Numbered from the stretch's first letter, positions 19,446-28,319 are shown. The stretch: 64,000 nt of DNA from Bacteroidales bacterium (GCA_017541145.1 JAFXZT010000058.1:1-64000), one strand, 5' to 3'. Numbers and translations: made by a program. The notes: generated by a model from the letters alone, not told the origin.

Positions 19446-20828
19446 ATGAAAAAGGACATTGTTATTATCGGAGCCGGACTTACAGGTCTGACTGCCGCAT
19501 ATTTACTTTCGCAAAAAGGCAAAGAAGTTGTTGTTTTAGACATAAATTCTGTAGCCGGCGGACAGATAAAGACTTTTAATGAAAACGGATTTGTTTTTGA
19601 AAGCGGTCCTAATACCGGAGCAATTTCCAATCCCGAAGTTGCCGAGCTGATGATGAAACTTGAAAAAACTTCCGGCGGAAAATGTCTTCTTGAAACTGCT
19701 CCCGATGCTTCTAAACGCAGATTGATTTGGAAAGGCGAAAAGTTTCACGCTTTGCCTTCAGGACTTTGGAGCGCAGTTTCCACACCTCTTTTTTCTCTGA
19801 AAGACAAGTTCAGAATTTTGGGCGAACCGTGGAGAAAAAAAGGTAACAATCCCAACGAATCGGTAGGGGATTTGGCTCGCCGCAGACTTGGTAAATCGTT
19901 TGTAGATTATGCCGTAGATCCTTTTCTTTCCGGAGTTTACGCCGGTAATCCTGATACTCTTGTTACAAAATATGCTTTGCCGAAACTTTATAATTTGGAA
20001 CAGAATTACGGCAGTTTTGTAAAAGGTTCAATCGCAAAATCCAAAGAACCGAAAACCGACAGAGACCGTCTTGCTACCAAAAAAGTTTTCTCTGCAAAAG
20101 GCGGTTTGAGCAATATTACTTCGGCTTTGGCTGATTTTATCGGTTCTGACAATATTTTGTTGGGACTCAAAAATGTTAAAATCGAAAAAAATAACGGTGA
20201 TAATCCATGGAAAGTTTGTTTTTCAGATTCTGATTCTCAAAACGTAACAATTGAATGCAACAAAGTGATAACTACTTGCGGTTCTTACGCTTTGCCTGAA
20301 TTGTTGCCTTTTGTTGACAAAGATGATTTAGCTAAGATCAACAATTTGACATACGCTCCGGTTGTACAAGTAAGTGTCGGCGTAAAAGATGCGTTAGGCG
20401 GTGATTACAAGGCGTTTGGCGGATTGGTTCCGAGTTGTGAACACAAACAGGTTTTGGGAATTTTGTTTCCGTCGGCATGTTTTACGGGCAGAGCTCCCGA
20501 AGAAGGTGCGTTGTTCTCGTTTTTCCTCGGCGGCGTTCGTCATACCGATTATCTTGAAAAATCAGACGAAGAAATTACTGAAATTATTAATCAGGCGTTC
20601 CATTCAATGCTCGGATTTCCGAAAGGCTCAACACCTGATTTGTTGAAAATTTTCAGACACAAACATGCAATTCCTCAGTACGAGGTAAATTCCGGTGAAC
20701 GTTTTGCGGCTGTGGAACGCGTTCAAAATCAGAACCCGGGATTGATAATTGCAGGAAATTTGCGCGACGGAATCGGAATGGCGCACCGTATAAAACAAGC
20801 TACAGATATTGCAGGCAGCATCAATTAA
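19446..20828 (+). CDS. hemY: Protoporphyrinogen/coproporphyrinogen oxidase, FAD-dependent HemY type
   Basis: This 460-residue flavoprotein has the N-terminal dinucleotide-binding fold GAGLTGLTAAYLL followed by an acidic strand end (VVVLD) and GGQIKTF. The central substrate domain (SVGDLARRRLG; PFLSGVYAGNPDTL) and the C-terminal FAD motif (GNLRDGIGMAHRIKQA) match the oxygen-dependent oxidase family, also named HemG in some schemes. It aromatises protoporphyrinogen IX to protoporphyrin IX. It could instead oxidise coproporphyrinogen, as in Gram-positive CgoX, but the adjacent hemN favours the protoporphyrin route. One base separates its stop from the hemE start. Confidence 0.94.
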   Translation: MKKDIVIIGAGLTGLTAAYLLSQKGKEVVVLDINSVAGGQIKTFNENGFVFESGPNTGAISNPEVAELMMKLEKTSGGKCLLETAPDASKRRLIWKGEKFHALPSGLWSAVSTPLFSLKDKFRILGEPWRKKGNNPNESVGDLARRRLGKSFVDYAVDPFLSGVYAGNPDTLVTKYALPKLYNLEQNYGSFVKGSIAKSKEPKTDRDRLATKKVFSAKGGLSNITSALADFIGSDNILLGLKNVKIEKNNGDNPWKVCFSDSDSQNVTIECNKVITTCGSYALPELLPFVDKDDLAKINNLTYAPVVQVSVGVKDALGGDYKAFGGLVPSCEHKQVLGILFPSACFTGRAPEEGALFSFFLGGVRHTDYLEKSDEEITEIINQAFHSMLGFPKGSTPDLLKIFRHKHAIPQYEVNSGERFAAVERVQNQNPGLIIAGNLRDGIGMAHRIKQATDIAGSIN

Positions 20829-20829
20829 A

Positions 20830-21849
20830 ATGAACAATATTTTTACAGATACATTAAACGGGAAAAAATGCAGTCGTCCGCCTGTTTGGCTGATGCGTCA
20901 GGCGGGCAGAATACTTCCGCGCTATATGAAAATGCGTGAGAAATATTCCTTTGAACAGCTTTTTACAACTCCCGAACTTGCCGCAGAAGTTACACTTTTG
21001 CCGGTGGAAGATTTGGGCGTGGATGCTGCAATACTTTTTAGCGATATTCTTACTGTACCGAAGGCAATGGGTTTGGATATGGATTGGACTCAAAAAGGTC
21101 CGGTTTTCAATTCGCCGCTTGTCTTTGAGTCGGACCCGATAAAGAAACTCGATGTAAAAACAGAGTCGCTTTCGTATGTTTATCAAGCTGCCCGCAAAGT
21201 AAAGCAAATGAGCGATATACCGCTTATCGGATTTTGCGGAGGTCCGCTTACCGTACTTTGTTATATGTTGGAAGGTGTAAGTTCCAATCAGACTTTTCCA
21301 CTTTCCAAGACATTTTTTTATCAGCAAACTTCCAAGGCAAAACAACTTATTGATTTGTTGACAGAAGTTACGATAGAATACGCCGAAAAACAATCGGAAT
21401 GCGGTATTGATGCGTTTCAACTTTTTGAAAGTAACGCCGGAATTGTTCCGCTTGAGATGTACGAAAAATTGTTTTTGCCGGCTGTTACAAGAATTTGTAA
21501 AGCTGTAAGAGCCAAGGGAATACCTTTTATATTTTTCGGAAAAGGAATCAGCGGAGGAGTAAATATTGTAAAACCCGAAACTTGTGATTTTTACAGCGCA
21601 GATTGGCAAATGCCGTTATCTGTTGTAAGAAAAAATCTTGATAAAGAAATCGGTTTACAAGGAAATTTTGATCCGTGGTTGCTTTTCGCGCCGAAAGACG
21701 TAATTGAAAAAGCTGTAATAAATATGAAACCGTTTTTCAAGGAGAATCCGAAATGGATTGCCAATTTGGGTCACGGTGTTTTGGCTAATACTCCGCTTGA
21801 AAACGTTAAATTTCTGATTAGCAGAATTAAAGAAACTATCTGGGAATGA
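20830..21849 (+). CDS. hemE: Uroporphyrinogen decarboxylase
   Basis: This 339-residue cytoplasmic TIM-barrel enzyme removes four acetate carboxyls from uroporphyrinogen III. The hallmark RPPVWLMRQAGRILPRYM lies at residues about 15-32 and includes the substrate-binding arginines. LFSDILTVPKAMG supplies the conserved Asp, and the GFCGGPLTVLCYMLEG and LGHGVLANTP motifs are present. The ATG at 20830 was chosen over a TTG at 20809, which would overlap hemY and adds seven non-conserved residues. The stop overlaps the hemA-hemC start by 4 bp. Confidence 0.97.
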   Translation: MNNIFTDTLNGKKCSRPPVWLMRQAGRILPRYMKMREKYSFEQLFTTPELAAEVTLLPVEDLGVDAAILFSDILTVPKAMGLDMDWTQKGPVFNSPLVFESDPIKKLDVKTESLSYVYQAARKVKQMSDIPLIGFCGGPLTVLCYMLEGVSSNQTFPLSKTFFYQQTSKAKQLIDLLTEVTIEYAEKQSECGIDAFQLFESNAGIVPLEMYEKLFLPAVTRICKAVRAKGIPFIFFGKGISGGVNIVKPETCDFYSADWQMPLSVVRKNLDKEIGLQGNFDPWLLFAPKDVIEKAVINMKPFFKENPKWIANLGHGVLANTPLENVKFLISRIKETIWE

Positions 21850-23372
21850 TACAATATAAGTCAATAAATCATCAGAATACTTCACTTGCAGAACGTGAGG
21901 AATATTTTCGCGGATTTTCTTGTGATGAAAATGTTCCTTCGGTGCTGCTGCAAACTTGCAATAGGGTAGAATTGTATTACGGAACGGGAGAAATTCCCGA
22001 CGATGTGGCACGTCATCTTTTTAGGGTAACTTGCGGATTGGAATCTGCAATTATCGGAGAGCGTGCGGTTCAGGGTCAGGTGAAAGAGGCTTACAACTCG
22101 GCAATGGAAAAGACCAAACTTCCGGCAGGACTTCATAAACTTTTTGAGGCGGCTCTCGAGGTAGGTAAACGTGTCAGAACCGAAACCATGATTTCGCACG
22201 GTGCTGTAAGTCACTCACTTGCAACTATCGAAATTATTGAACAAGAACATGTTGACCTGAAAAATGCACGTGTTACAATTATCGGTGTCAACAAACTTAC
22301 TGAAGAAATCATCAAGTTTTTGAAAAACAAAAAAGCCGAACTTGTTTTTCTTGCCAACCGTACTCAGGAAAAAGCCCGCAAAATGGCTGAACCTTACGGA
22401 ATTGAGATTTACAGGCTTGAAGACAAACAAAAATTTTTGAAAAATACTGATATTCTTATCAGTGCGACTTCGGCTCCGGGTACAATTATCAACAAAGAAG
22501 ACCTTACGCCCGGAAGACCTTTGCTCGCTATCGATTTGGCTTTTCCGCGTGACATCGATCCCGAAGTTTGCAGCAACGGCGATGTGAAATTGTATAATCT
22601 TCAGGACGTGGAAAGCAAAGTAAAAGCCAATATTTCGGTTCGTGAAGACGAGGTTGCAAAGGCTGAACAGATTATAGAAGAATCAATTGTAAAACTTCGT
22701 GAAACTATGGAAAGAATTTTTCTTAGCCGCCGACAAATAAGAGTTACGGCAAGAGAAAGCAAACTTTCGCAAATTCAAGTACAAGAACTTTTCAAACGTT
22801 TCCCGAATATTGAATACAGACTTGTAACACGTAAATCGTTTGGTGACAAGCATTTGAAAATATCACTTTTGAATTCGGAAGCTCCCGACGATATGTTTAC
22901 AAGAGAATTGGATTATGCTGTAATTTCCGGTAAAGCGGATATTGCGGTACATTCTGCCAAAGATTTGCCCGAAAAGCTAAATCCCGAACTTGAGGTGATT
23001 GCATTGTATGAGGCGTTTGACAAAACTGATTCGCTTGTAAGTCGCAATCATTTGAAATTGATGGATTTACCAAAAGGCAGCAGCGTTGGAACAAGTTCTC
23101 CGTTGAGGAAAGCGGAACTTTTGAAACTGCGTCCGGATTTGGAAGTAAAAGGTATCAGAGGTTGCATCGAAGAGAGAGTTGCGATGGTGAAAAACGGCGA
23201 AATTGACGCTTTGATTGTTGCAACTTGTGCTCTCAAAAGGTTGGGACTGGAAAACGAAATTGCAGAAATTTTACCGTTTGAAACACATCCGATGCAAGGC
23301 AGAATTGCAGTTACAGCCAAAAAGGGTAGGGAAGACCTCAAAAAATTGTTTTCCGAAGGCAGTATTATATGA
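21846..23372 (+). CDS. hemA-hemC: Fused glutamyl-tRNA reductase and truncated hydroxymethylbilane synthase (HemA-HemC)
   Basis: This single 508-residue frame joins two haem enzymes. Residues 1-296 are GluTR: nucleophile Cys38 in TCNRVELY, the LESAIIGERAVQGQVKEAY helix, and the NADPH domain (145-255, ANRTQEKA, LAIDLAFPRDIDPEV). About 30 residues usually found between the nucleophile and the VRHLFRV-like helix are missing, and the long dimerisation domain is reduced to one helix (265-293). Residues 297-508 are HemC domains 1 and 2: Arg299 and Arg303 region, Asp373 in HSAKDLP, the TSSPLRKAELL and RGCIEERV arginines, and CALKRLGLE. The frame stops where HemC domain 3, with its EGGC dipyrromethane-cofactor cysteine, should begin. 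The ATGA overlap with hemD argues against a recent frameshift. Confidence 0.92.
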   Translation: MIQYKSINHQNTSLAEREEYFRGFSCDENVPSVLLQTCNRVELYYGTGEIPDDVARHLFRVTCGLESAIIGERAVQGQVKEAYNSAMEKTKLPAGLHKLFEAALEVGKRVRTETMISHGAVSHSLATIEIIEQEHVDLKNARVTIIGVNKLTEEIIKFLKNKKAELVFLANRTQEKARKMAEPYGIEIYRLEDKQKFLKNTDILISATSAPGTIINKEDLTPGRPLLAIDLAFPRDIDPEVCSNGDVKLYNLQDVESKVKANISVREDEVAKAEQIIEESIVKLRETMERIFLSRRQIRVTARESKLSQIQVQELFKRFPNIEYRLVTRKSFGDKHLKISLLNSEAPDDMFTRELDYAVISGKADIAVHSAKDLPEKLNPELEVIALYEAFDKTDSLVSRNHLKLMDLPKGSSVGTSSPLRKAELLKLRPDLEVKGIRGCIEERVAMVKNGEIDALIVATCALKRLGLENEIAEILPFETHPMQGRIAVTAKKGREDLKKLFSEGSII

Positions 23373-24010
23373 TGACACTTTATACCGGAATTGCGGATTC
23401 TGCAATGCAGGAGATGTTGAAAAAAAAGTACGGTGAAATAATTTTTACGCCGTTGATTGAAATTGTACCTGTAAAAGACAAATCGCAATTAAAAGAAGTC
23501 GCATCAAAGATTTATGATTTTGATTATCTGCTTTTTACAAGTAGATTTGCGGTGAAATATTTTGTAGAATACTTGTCATTACCGTTTAACAAAAAATTGC
23601 AAGTAGTTTCGATAGGCACAACCACATCGCAGACACTTGTAAAATACGGAATTACGGATTTTCAGCAATGTGAAAACGATAATTCTTACGGTGTAATTGA
23701 TTGGTTTTCAAGTAAAAACAGAGGTAAAATATTGTTTCCCCGTTCGGAAATCGCATTGCCGATAATTCCCGAAGGTTTAACATCGTTGGGATTTGAAACC
23801 GTAACAGTTACCGCGTATTCCAATGTAATGCCTTCAGAAGTTAAAAAAGTGGACTTGAACGAAATTTCAAGAATAGTTTTCAGTTCACCGAGTACAATAG
23901 ATAATTTTGAGCGGCTCTACGGAAGTTTGCCTGCTGACATAGAATATGTAGCTCGCGGACCCGTTACTGAGCGGCATTTACAGAATATTTTAAGTAAATA
24001 TCAATTATGA
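23369..24010 (+). CDS. hemD: Uroporphyrinogen-III synthase
   Basis: This 213-residue protein is of the low-conservation HemD family, which cyclises hydroxymethylbilane with ring-D inversion. Visible family features are the TPLIEI strand near the N-terminus and DYLLFTSRFAVKYFVEYL. The phosphate-loop-like GKILFPRSEIALPIIPEGL, VTAYSNVMP and the late SRIVFSSPSTIDNF also fit. Two adjacent ATG codons open the frame; the first overlaps the hemA-hemC stop. It is slightly shorter than the usual 240-260 residues. Identification is helped strongly by position between hemC and hemB. Confidence 0.88.
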   Translation: MMTLYTGIADSAMQEMLKKKYGEIIFTPLIEIVPVKDKSQLKEVASKIYDFDYLLFTSRFAVKYFVEYLSLPFNKKLQVVSIGTTTSQTLVKYGITDFQQCENDNSYGVIDWFSSKNRGKILFPRSEIALPIIPEGLTSLGFETVTVTAYSNVMPSEVKKVDLNEISRIVFSSPSTIDNFERLYGSLPADIEYVARGPVTERHLQNILSKYQL

Positions 24011-24978
24011 AAAGATTTAGAGTATACCGTGTGGATCAAGCTACACGAGACAAATACGCCGATGTAACAGTTGGTGCAGACGATTTTATTTATCCTTACT
24101 TTGTGGTAGAAGGTACAGGAATTTGTCAAGAAATAGATTCAATGCCGGGCATTTGCCGTTTTTCTATTGATAAATTGGTAGAAGATGTAAAAGAATGTTA
24201 CGCATTGGGAATCAATAAAGTACTTCTTTTTGGAGTTGTTGAACAATCACAAAAAGACGAGCGCGGAAGTTTGGCTTACAGCGAAGATGCTTTGGTTTGC
24301 AGAGCTGTAAAAGCTATAAAAGCTGCCGTACCTCAAGTTTGCGTTATTACAGACGTTTGTCTTTGTGAATATACAAGTCACGGACATTGCGGTTTGCTTG
24401 TTAACAATGATGTTGACAACGATTCTACACTTCCGTTGCTTGCAGAAATGGCATACGTTCATGCCAAAGCCGGTGCTGATTTTGTAGCTCCGTCGGCAAT
24501 GATGGACGGTCAGATTGAAGCTCTTGACAAAAAACTCAAGGCTGAAGGTTTGAGAGACAGATGTAAAATTCTTGCATATTCAGCAAAATATGCCTCAGCA
24601 TTTTACGGACCGTTCCGCGATGCTGCCGATTCTGCTCCGTCGTTTGGCGACCGCAAAGCTTATCAAATGGACTTCAGAACCAAAGATCAAGGACTTCAGG
24701 AAATAGAAGCCGATATTGAGGAAGGTGCTGATTGGACAATGGTAAAACCAGCAATGCCTTATCTTGATGTAATTGCAAGAGGTGTAGCAAAATTCCCGCA
24801 AGTTCCGATGGTTGCATATCAAGTAAGCGGCGAATATTCGATGTTGAAGGCTGCTGCTCAAAAAGGTTGGCTCGATGAAAAGAGAGTTGTTTTTGAAAGT
24901 TTGATTGCAATCAAGAGAGCCGGAGCAAAATATATTATTTCATATTACGCCAAAGAATATTTACAAAAATGGGCATAA
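24007..24978 (+). CDS. hemB: Porphobilinogen synthase (delta-aminolevulinate dehydratase)
   Basis: This 323-residue enzyme condenses two 5-aminolevulinate molecules. The zinc site is of the cysteine type (DVCLCEYTSHGHCG), and both Schiff-base lysines are in their motifs (AYSAKYASAFYGPFRDA and MVKPAMPYLD). The PSAMMDGQ and QVSGEYSM segments are also intact. It overlaps hemD by 4 bp and hemL by 10 bp, so expression is coupled. Confidence 0.98.
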   Translation: MKRFRVYRVDQATRDKYADVTVGADDFIYPYFVVEGTGICQEIDSMPGICRFSIDKLVEDVKECYALGINKVLLFGVVEQSQKDERGSLAYSEDALVCRAVKAIKAAVPQVCVITDVCLCEYTSHGHCGLLVNNDVDNDSTLPLLAEMAYVHAKAGADFVAPSAMMDGQIEALDKKLKAEGLRDRCKILAYSAKYASAFYGPFRDAADSAPSFGDRKAYQMDFRTKDQGLQEIEADIEEGADWTMVKPAMPYLDVIARGVAKFPQVPMVAYQVSGEYSMLKAAAQKGWLDEKRVVFESLIAIKRAGAKYIISYYAKEYLQKWA

Positions 24979-26246
24979 ACGACAGAAAAAAATCAGCCGC
25001 AGCCTTTCAAGAGGCATTAACAGTAATTCCGGGCGGCGTAAACAGTCCTGTTAGGGCATTGAAAAGTGTTGGTACAACTCCGCTTTTTGTAAAAGAAGCC
25101 AAAGGTGCGTATATCACTGATATTGACGATAATAAGTTCATCGATTTCTGCATGTCTTGGGGGGTTTTTATCCTCGGACACGGCAACGACGATGTCAACA
25201 ATGCTGCAAAAGCTGCGATAGAGCGTGGTAGCAGTTACGGAATTCCGACACTTGCCGAAACCGAACTTGCGAAAAGAGTTCGTAACGCATTTCCGTCGAT
25301 GGAGCGTCTTCGTTTTGTTAACAGCGGTACTGAGGCTACGATGTCGGCAATACGAGTTGCGAGAGGTTTTACTGGCAGAGATATTTTGGTAAAATTCGAG
25401 GGAAATTATCACGGACACGCTGACCATTTGTTGGTAGCAGCCGGTTCGGGCGTTGCAAATATTTCCAACGCATCGTCGGCAGGAGTTCCGCAAGGTTTTG
25501 TAAATTACACTGTTGTACTTCCTTACAACGATGAAGAAGCCTTGAGAAAATATTTTAAAGAAAACGGTGACAAAGTTGCCGCTGTAATTCTTGAGCCTGT
25601 GGCTTGCAATATGGGAGTAGTAGTTCCCGACGAAAGTTTCTTGCACGCTGTAAGAGAAGTTACAGAAAAGAGCGGTACAATTTTGATTTTCGATGAGGTG
25701 ATTACCGGATTCAGATTGTCGTTTGGCGGTGCTCAACAGCGTTTTGGAATAAAACCTGATATGACAACGGTCGGAAAAATTGTTGGTGGCGGTTTCCCTG
25801 CTGCTGCATTTGGCGGCAGAGAAGACATCATGAGAGTACTTGCACCGGAAGGTCCTGTATATCAAGCCGGAACTTTAAGCGGAAATCCGGTTGCTATGGC
25901 TGCCGGAATTGCAACTTTGGACACACTTTCAAAAGACGGTTTCTATTCTGAGTTGGAACAGCGCAGCGACAATTTTATTTCAAAACTTGAAAAAATAATT
26001 GCCGGCAAAGGAATTCAATTAAACCGTTGCGGTTCGATGTTTACGATGTTTTTCAATTCATCACCGGTAAGAAATTTTCAGGATACCAAGAAATCAGATC
26101 AAGAAAGATTTGCAAAATATTTCCGCAACATGTTGAGCCGTGGAATTTACGTAAGTCCTTCACAATTTGAGGGTAATTTTATTTCCGTTTGTCACACTCC
26201 TGAAATTTTGGATTACGTTCTCAAATCAATAGAAGAAAGTATCTAA
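24969..26246 (+). CDS. hemL: Glutamate-1-semialdehyde 2,1-aminomutase
   Basis: This 425-residue class III PLP aminotransferase converts glutamate-1-semialdehyde to 5-aminolevulinate. Motifs include PGGVNSPVRA, the GTEAT phosphate-binding loop, the YHGHAD segment, the cofactor Asp in ILIFDEVITGFR, and the Schiff-base lysine in GKIVGGGFPAAAFGG. Together with the HemA half of the fusion it completes the C5 route. It is the last gene of the haem operon and is followed by a strong intrinsic terminator. Ferrochelatase (hemH) is not in the window. Confidence 0.98.
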   Translation: MGINDRKKSAAAFQEALTVIPGGVNSPVRALKSVGTTPLFVKEAKGAYITDIDDNKFIDFCMSWGVFILGHGNDDVNNAAKAAIERGSSYGIPTLAETELAKRVRNAFPSMERLRFVNSGTEATMSAIRVARGFTGRDILVKFEGNYHGHADHLLVAAGSGVANISNASSAGVPQGFVNYTVVLPYNDEEALRKYFKENGDKVAAVILEPVACNMGVVVPDESFLHAVREVTEKSGTILIFDEVITGFRLSFGGAQQRFGIKPDMTTVGKIVGGGFPAAAFGGREDIMRVLAPEGPVYQAGTLSGNPVAMAAGIATLDTLSKDGFYSELEQRSDNFISKLEKIIAGKGIQLNRCGSMFTMFFNSSPVRNFQDTKKSDQERFAKYFRNMLSRGIYVSPSQFEGNFISVCHTPEILDYVLKSIEESI

Positions 26247-26270
26247 ATTTTTTTCGTGATATTTTTACTA

Positions 26271-26321
26271 ATTGGACACATCGAAAGTTTTTTTAAGTTT
26301 TGATGTGTCCAATTTTTTTAT
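26271..26321 (+). terminator. Intrinsic terminator of the haem operon
   Basis: A perfect 12-bp stem (ATTGGACACATC 26271-26282 with GATGTGTCCAAT 26302-26313) is followed immediately by TTTTTTTA. Confidence 0.92.
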
Positions 26322-26342
26322 TTGTTTTTGGGGGAGGTTATG

Positions 26343-26362
26343 TTGGGATAATCTTTAGTTTT
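26343..26362 (+). repeat. 20-bp direct repeat, left copy
   Basis: TTGGGATAATCTTTAGTTTT occurs here and identically at 28600-28619. The two copies bracket the RelA/SpoT gene, the zinc-ribbon gene and a gene fragment. The left copy lies just beyond the haem-operon terminator. The layout resembles the two ends of an integrated element, although no integrase lies between them. Confidence 0.6.
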
Positions 26363-26372
26363 GTAATTACAT

Positions 26373-26404
26373 TTTGGTAGAAATATTTTTTTTTCTTATT
26401 TTTG
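26373..26404 (+). promoter_or_regulatory. Promoter of the RelA/SpoT-domain gene
   Basis: TTTG at 26373-26376 and TATTTTTG at 26397-26404 are 20 bp apart, a full consensus match, 29 bp before the start codon. Confidence 0.72.
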
Positions 26405-26433
26405 TCTTGACATTAATAAGGTAATTTAGTGGT

Positions 26434-27480
26434 ATGAAATATACAAGGAATCAAATTAATAGAGCAGGCGATTTGTTGATAAGCAACGATGCCGATTCTC
26501 TTAAACGTTCAGAGGCAATAAACATCGTAAATGAATGGCGCGAGACTCATTTTTTTGTTTTATCGGATTTGAATAGTCAGATTTCGTCATTATTGAGTAA
26601 AGCCGGTGTTCAATATGCTTTCTCTTCACAGCGAATAAAACGTCGTCAGTCAATTATTGAAAAACTCCGAAATAATTCTACAAATAGTATGAAACTCGGT
26701 GGACTTCAAGATATTGGCGGTTTGCGTTACGGGTTTGCTGATATCAATCAATTAGATACTGCTTTTAATCTTTTAAAAGATTTTGTACCACAAAAATTTA
26801 AATTGGAGAAGATATATGATTATGTATCAAGTCCAAAAGATAGTGGATATAGAAGTATTCATTTTGTATATAAATATGATGACAAAACTGATGCTGTTCA
26901 CGATGGTCTTCGGATTGAATTGCAAATTCGTACAACCCTCCAACACTCATGGGCTATGGCTGTTGAGACTGCAAGTTTGATTGCAAAAACATCATTGAAA
27001 GCTAATCTTAACGATAATAGTATTTGGCGTGAATTTTTTAAAATTGTAAGTGCTGTTTTCTCATATAGTGAAAAACGTCCTTTGATTGAGTTGTACAAGA
27101 TGTATAAACATGAGCAACTATGTGCTGCTTATAGTAAAATTGATAAAGACGGACGGTTGTTGCAACAATTGGAAGCTTTGCGAGTGGCAACAAACAGTGA
27201 TTTGCAAAATAGAAAGATAGAAAAAAATAGATATTGTGTCTTACTCACTAATTTTAATAAACGGACAGTTTCTTTTAAATTTTTTGAATCGGAATATGAT
27301 CAAGCGTGCAACGTTTTTAATACAGCGGAACAGAATCTTATGAAAGATGAAGCTGTTGTAATGGTGTCGCTTGAAAAAATGCAAGAACTTAGAGAGGCAT
27401 ATCCAAGTTATTTCATGGATACTGAAGAATTTGTTAAAGCATTGAAATCATTTATGGATAGCTGCAAAATTTACGAATAG
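26434..27480 (+). CDS. RelA/SpoT-domain nucleotide pyrophosphokinase-like protein
   Basis: This 348-residue protein has a RelA/SpoT synthetase domain at about 40-200 and an uncharacterised helical C-terminal extension, with no hydrolase, TGS or ACT domain. Synthetase residues are in place: Asp93 in LQDIGGLR, the G-loop Tyr139 in DSGYRSIH, and Glu162 in IELQIRT followed by QHSWA. It should therefore be able to transfer pyrophosphate. Small single-domain relatives either make (p)ppGpp or act as toxSAS toxins that modify nucleotides or tRNA and take part in phage defence. No obvious antitoxin gene is next to it. It has its own promoter and lies inside the block bounded by 20-bp direct repeats. 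Alarmone versus toxin activity cannot be told from sequence. Confidence 0.85.
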   Translation: MKYTRNQINRAGDLLISNDADSLKRSEAINIVNEWRETHFFVLSDLNSQISSLLSKAGVQYAFSSQRIKRRQSIIEKLRNNSTNSMKLGGLQDIGGLRYGFADINQLDTAFNLLKDFVPQKFKLEKIYDYVSSPKDSGYRSIHFVYKYDDKTDAVHDGLRIELQIRTTLQHSWAMAVETASLIAKTSLKANLNDNSIWREFFKIVSAVFSYSEKRPLIELYKMYKHEQLCAAYSKIDKDGRLLQQLEALRVATNSDLQNRKIEKNRYCVLLTNFNKRTVSFKFFESEYDQACNVFNTAEQNLMKDEAVVMVSLEKMQELREAYPSYFMDTEEFVKALKSFMDSCKIYE

Positions 27481-27644
27481 CTCGAAGTATGTTTATTTCC
27501 CTTGTCACCTTCAAAGCAAACGGCAGGGTGTACGGAAAAATATAAATATTGTTTGAAAGATGATTTTGTATAAATGAAATAACGTTATTCCTCAGAGTTT
27601 ATCTCTGCTTCTATCTATATCGTATAATTAGAATTGTTTGTAAA

Positions 27645-27682
27645 ACGGATAAAAGGTTATTTTTTGATAACCTTTTATCCGT
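27645..27682. terminator. Bidirectional terminator between convergent genes
   Basis: A perfect 16-bp stem (27645-27660 with 27667-27682) encloses a 6-nt loop between the convergent RelA/SpoT and zinc-ribbon genes. The minus direction continues into TTTTA. The plus direction has no T-run. Confidence 0.7.
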
Positions 27683-27707
27683 CAATTATATCTATTGTTG
27701 AATAATT

Positions 27708-28319
27708 TTATGGATGAATTTTCACTAAATCGGTGATTTGTTGGATTGTCAAATTATAAATGTTCAAACCTATTTCTTTAAATTCATTCCATTTCTTCAA
27801 CATTTCACGATATATTTCTAATGTAGAACTATGGGTTTGCAAATCGGTTGTTTTTCTGTGCTTTTGGACTCTTTCATACATATTTAATGTATCTAAGAAA
27901 AAACACGCATAATCATAATAATTGTTTTCATTTGTAGCATCAAATCCGGGAAATAGAATTTTTTGTTCATCAAGTTCTTGCTTATCGGTTAGTGTTTCAT
28001 AAGAACTGATTATGCTATTGTACATTTCAAGGATTTCAAGAACCTCTTTACATTCTTTTACTGCATTTTCATCTCCTTTGATTAAATTAAGCAAGCCGGA
28101 AAATTGATTTGAAAATTCATTTTCCAAATAATCAACATGGTTGTCAAAATATTTTGAAAAATCATCACCTAATTTTATTTTCAGAATTTTGTGAAACAAA
28201 AAATCAAGTATTTTATCTTTACTATCTGATTCTTTGAGTTTGTTATTCTGAATGCCCCCGCATTGTGGGCAATAATTTGAGTTTTTAGGAATCTCTATTC
28301 CACAATTTATACAATTCAT
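27708..28319 (-). CDS. Zinc-ribbon protein of unknown function
   Basis: This 203-residue protein begins with a short zinc ribbon: Cys3-x2-Cys6 and Cys18-x2-Cys21 (NCINCG, CPQCGG). The rest is helical and acidic, without a recognised domain or membrane segment. It lies 33 bp downstream of a truncated gene remnant on the same strand and is convergent with the RelA/SpoT gene. It could be an accessory protein of that gene or of the lost partner, but nothing in the sequence proves it. Its codon and base composition look slightly more AT-rich than the hem genes. Confidence 0.75.
   Translation of the reverse strand: MNCINCGIEIPKNSNYCPQCGGIQNNKLKESDSKDKILDFLFHKILKIKLGDDFSKYFDNHVDYLENEFSNQFSGLLNLIKGDENAVKECKEVLEILEMYNSIISSYETLTDKQELDEQKILFPGFDATNENNYYDYACFFLDTLNMYERVQKHRKTTDLQTHSSTLEIYREMLKKWNEFKEIGLNIYNLTIQQITDLVKIHP

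Noticed and set aside
23340..23420. Missing HemC domain 3 encoded in another frame after the fusion
   Set aside because: The following sequence is hemD from its first codon, and no EGGC-like motif appears in the other frames there.
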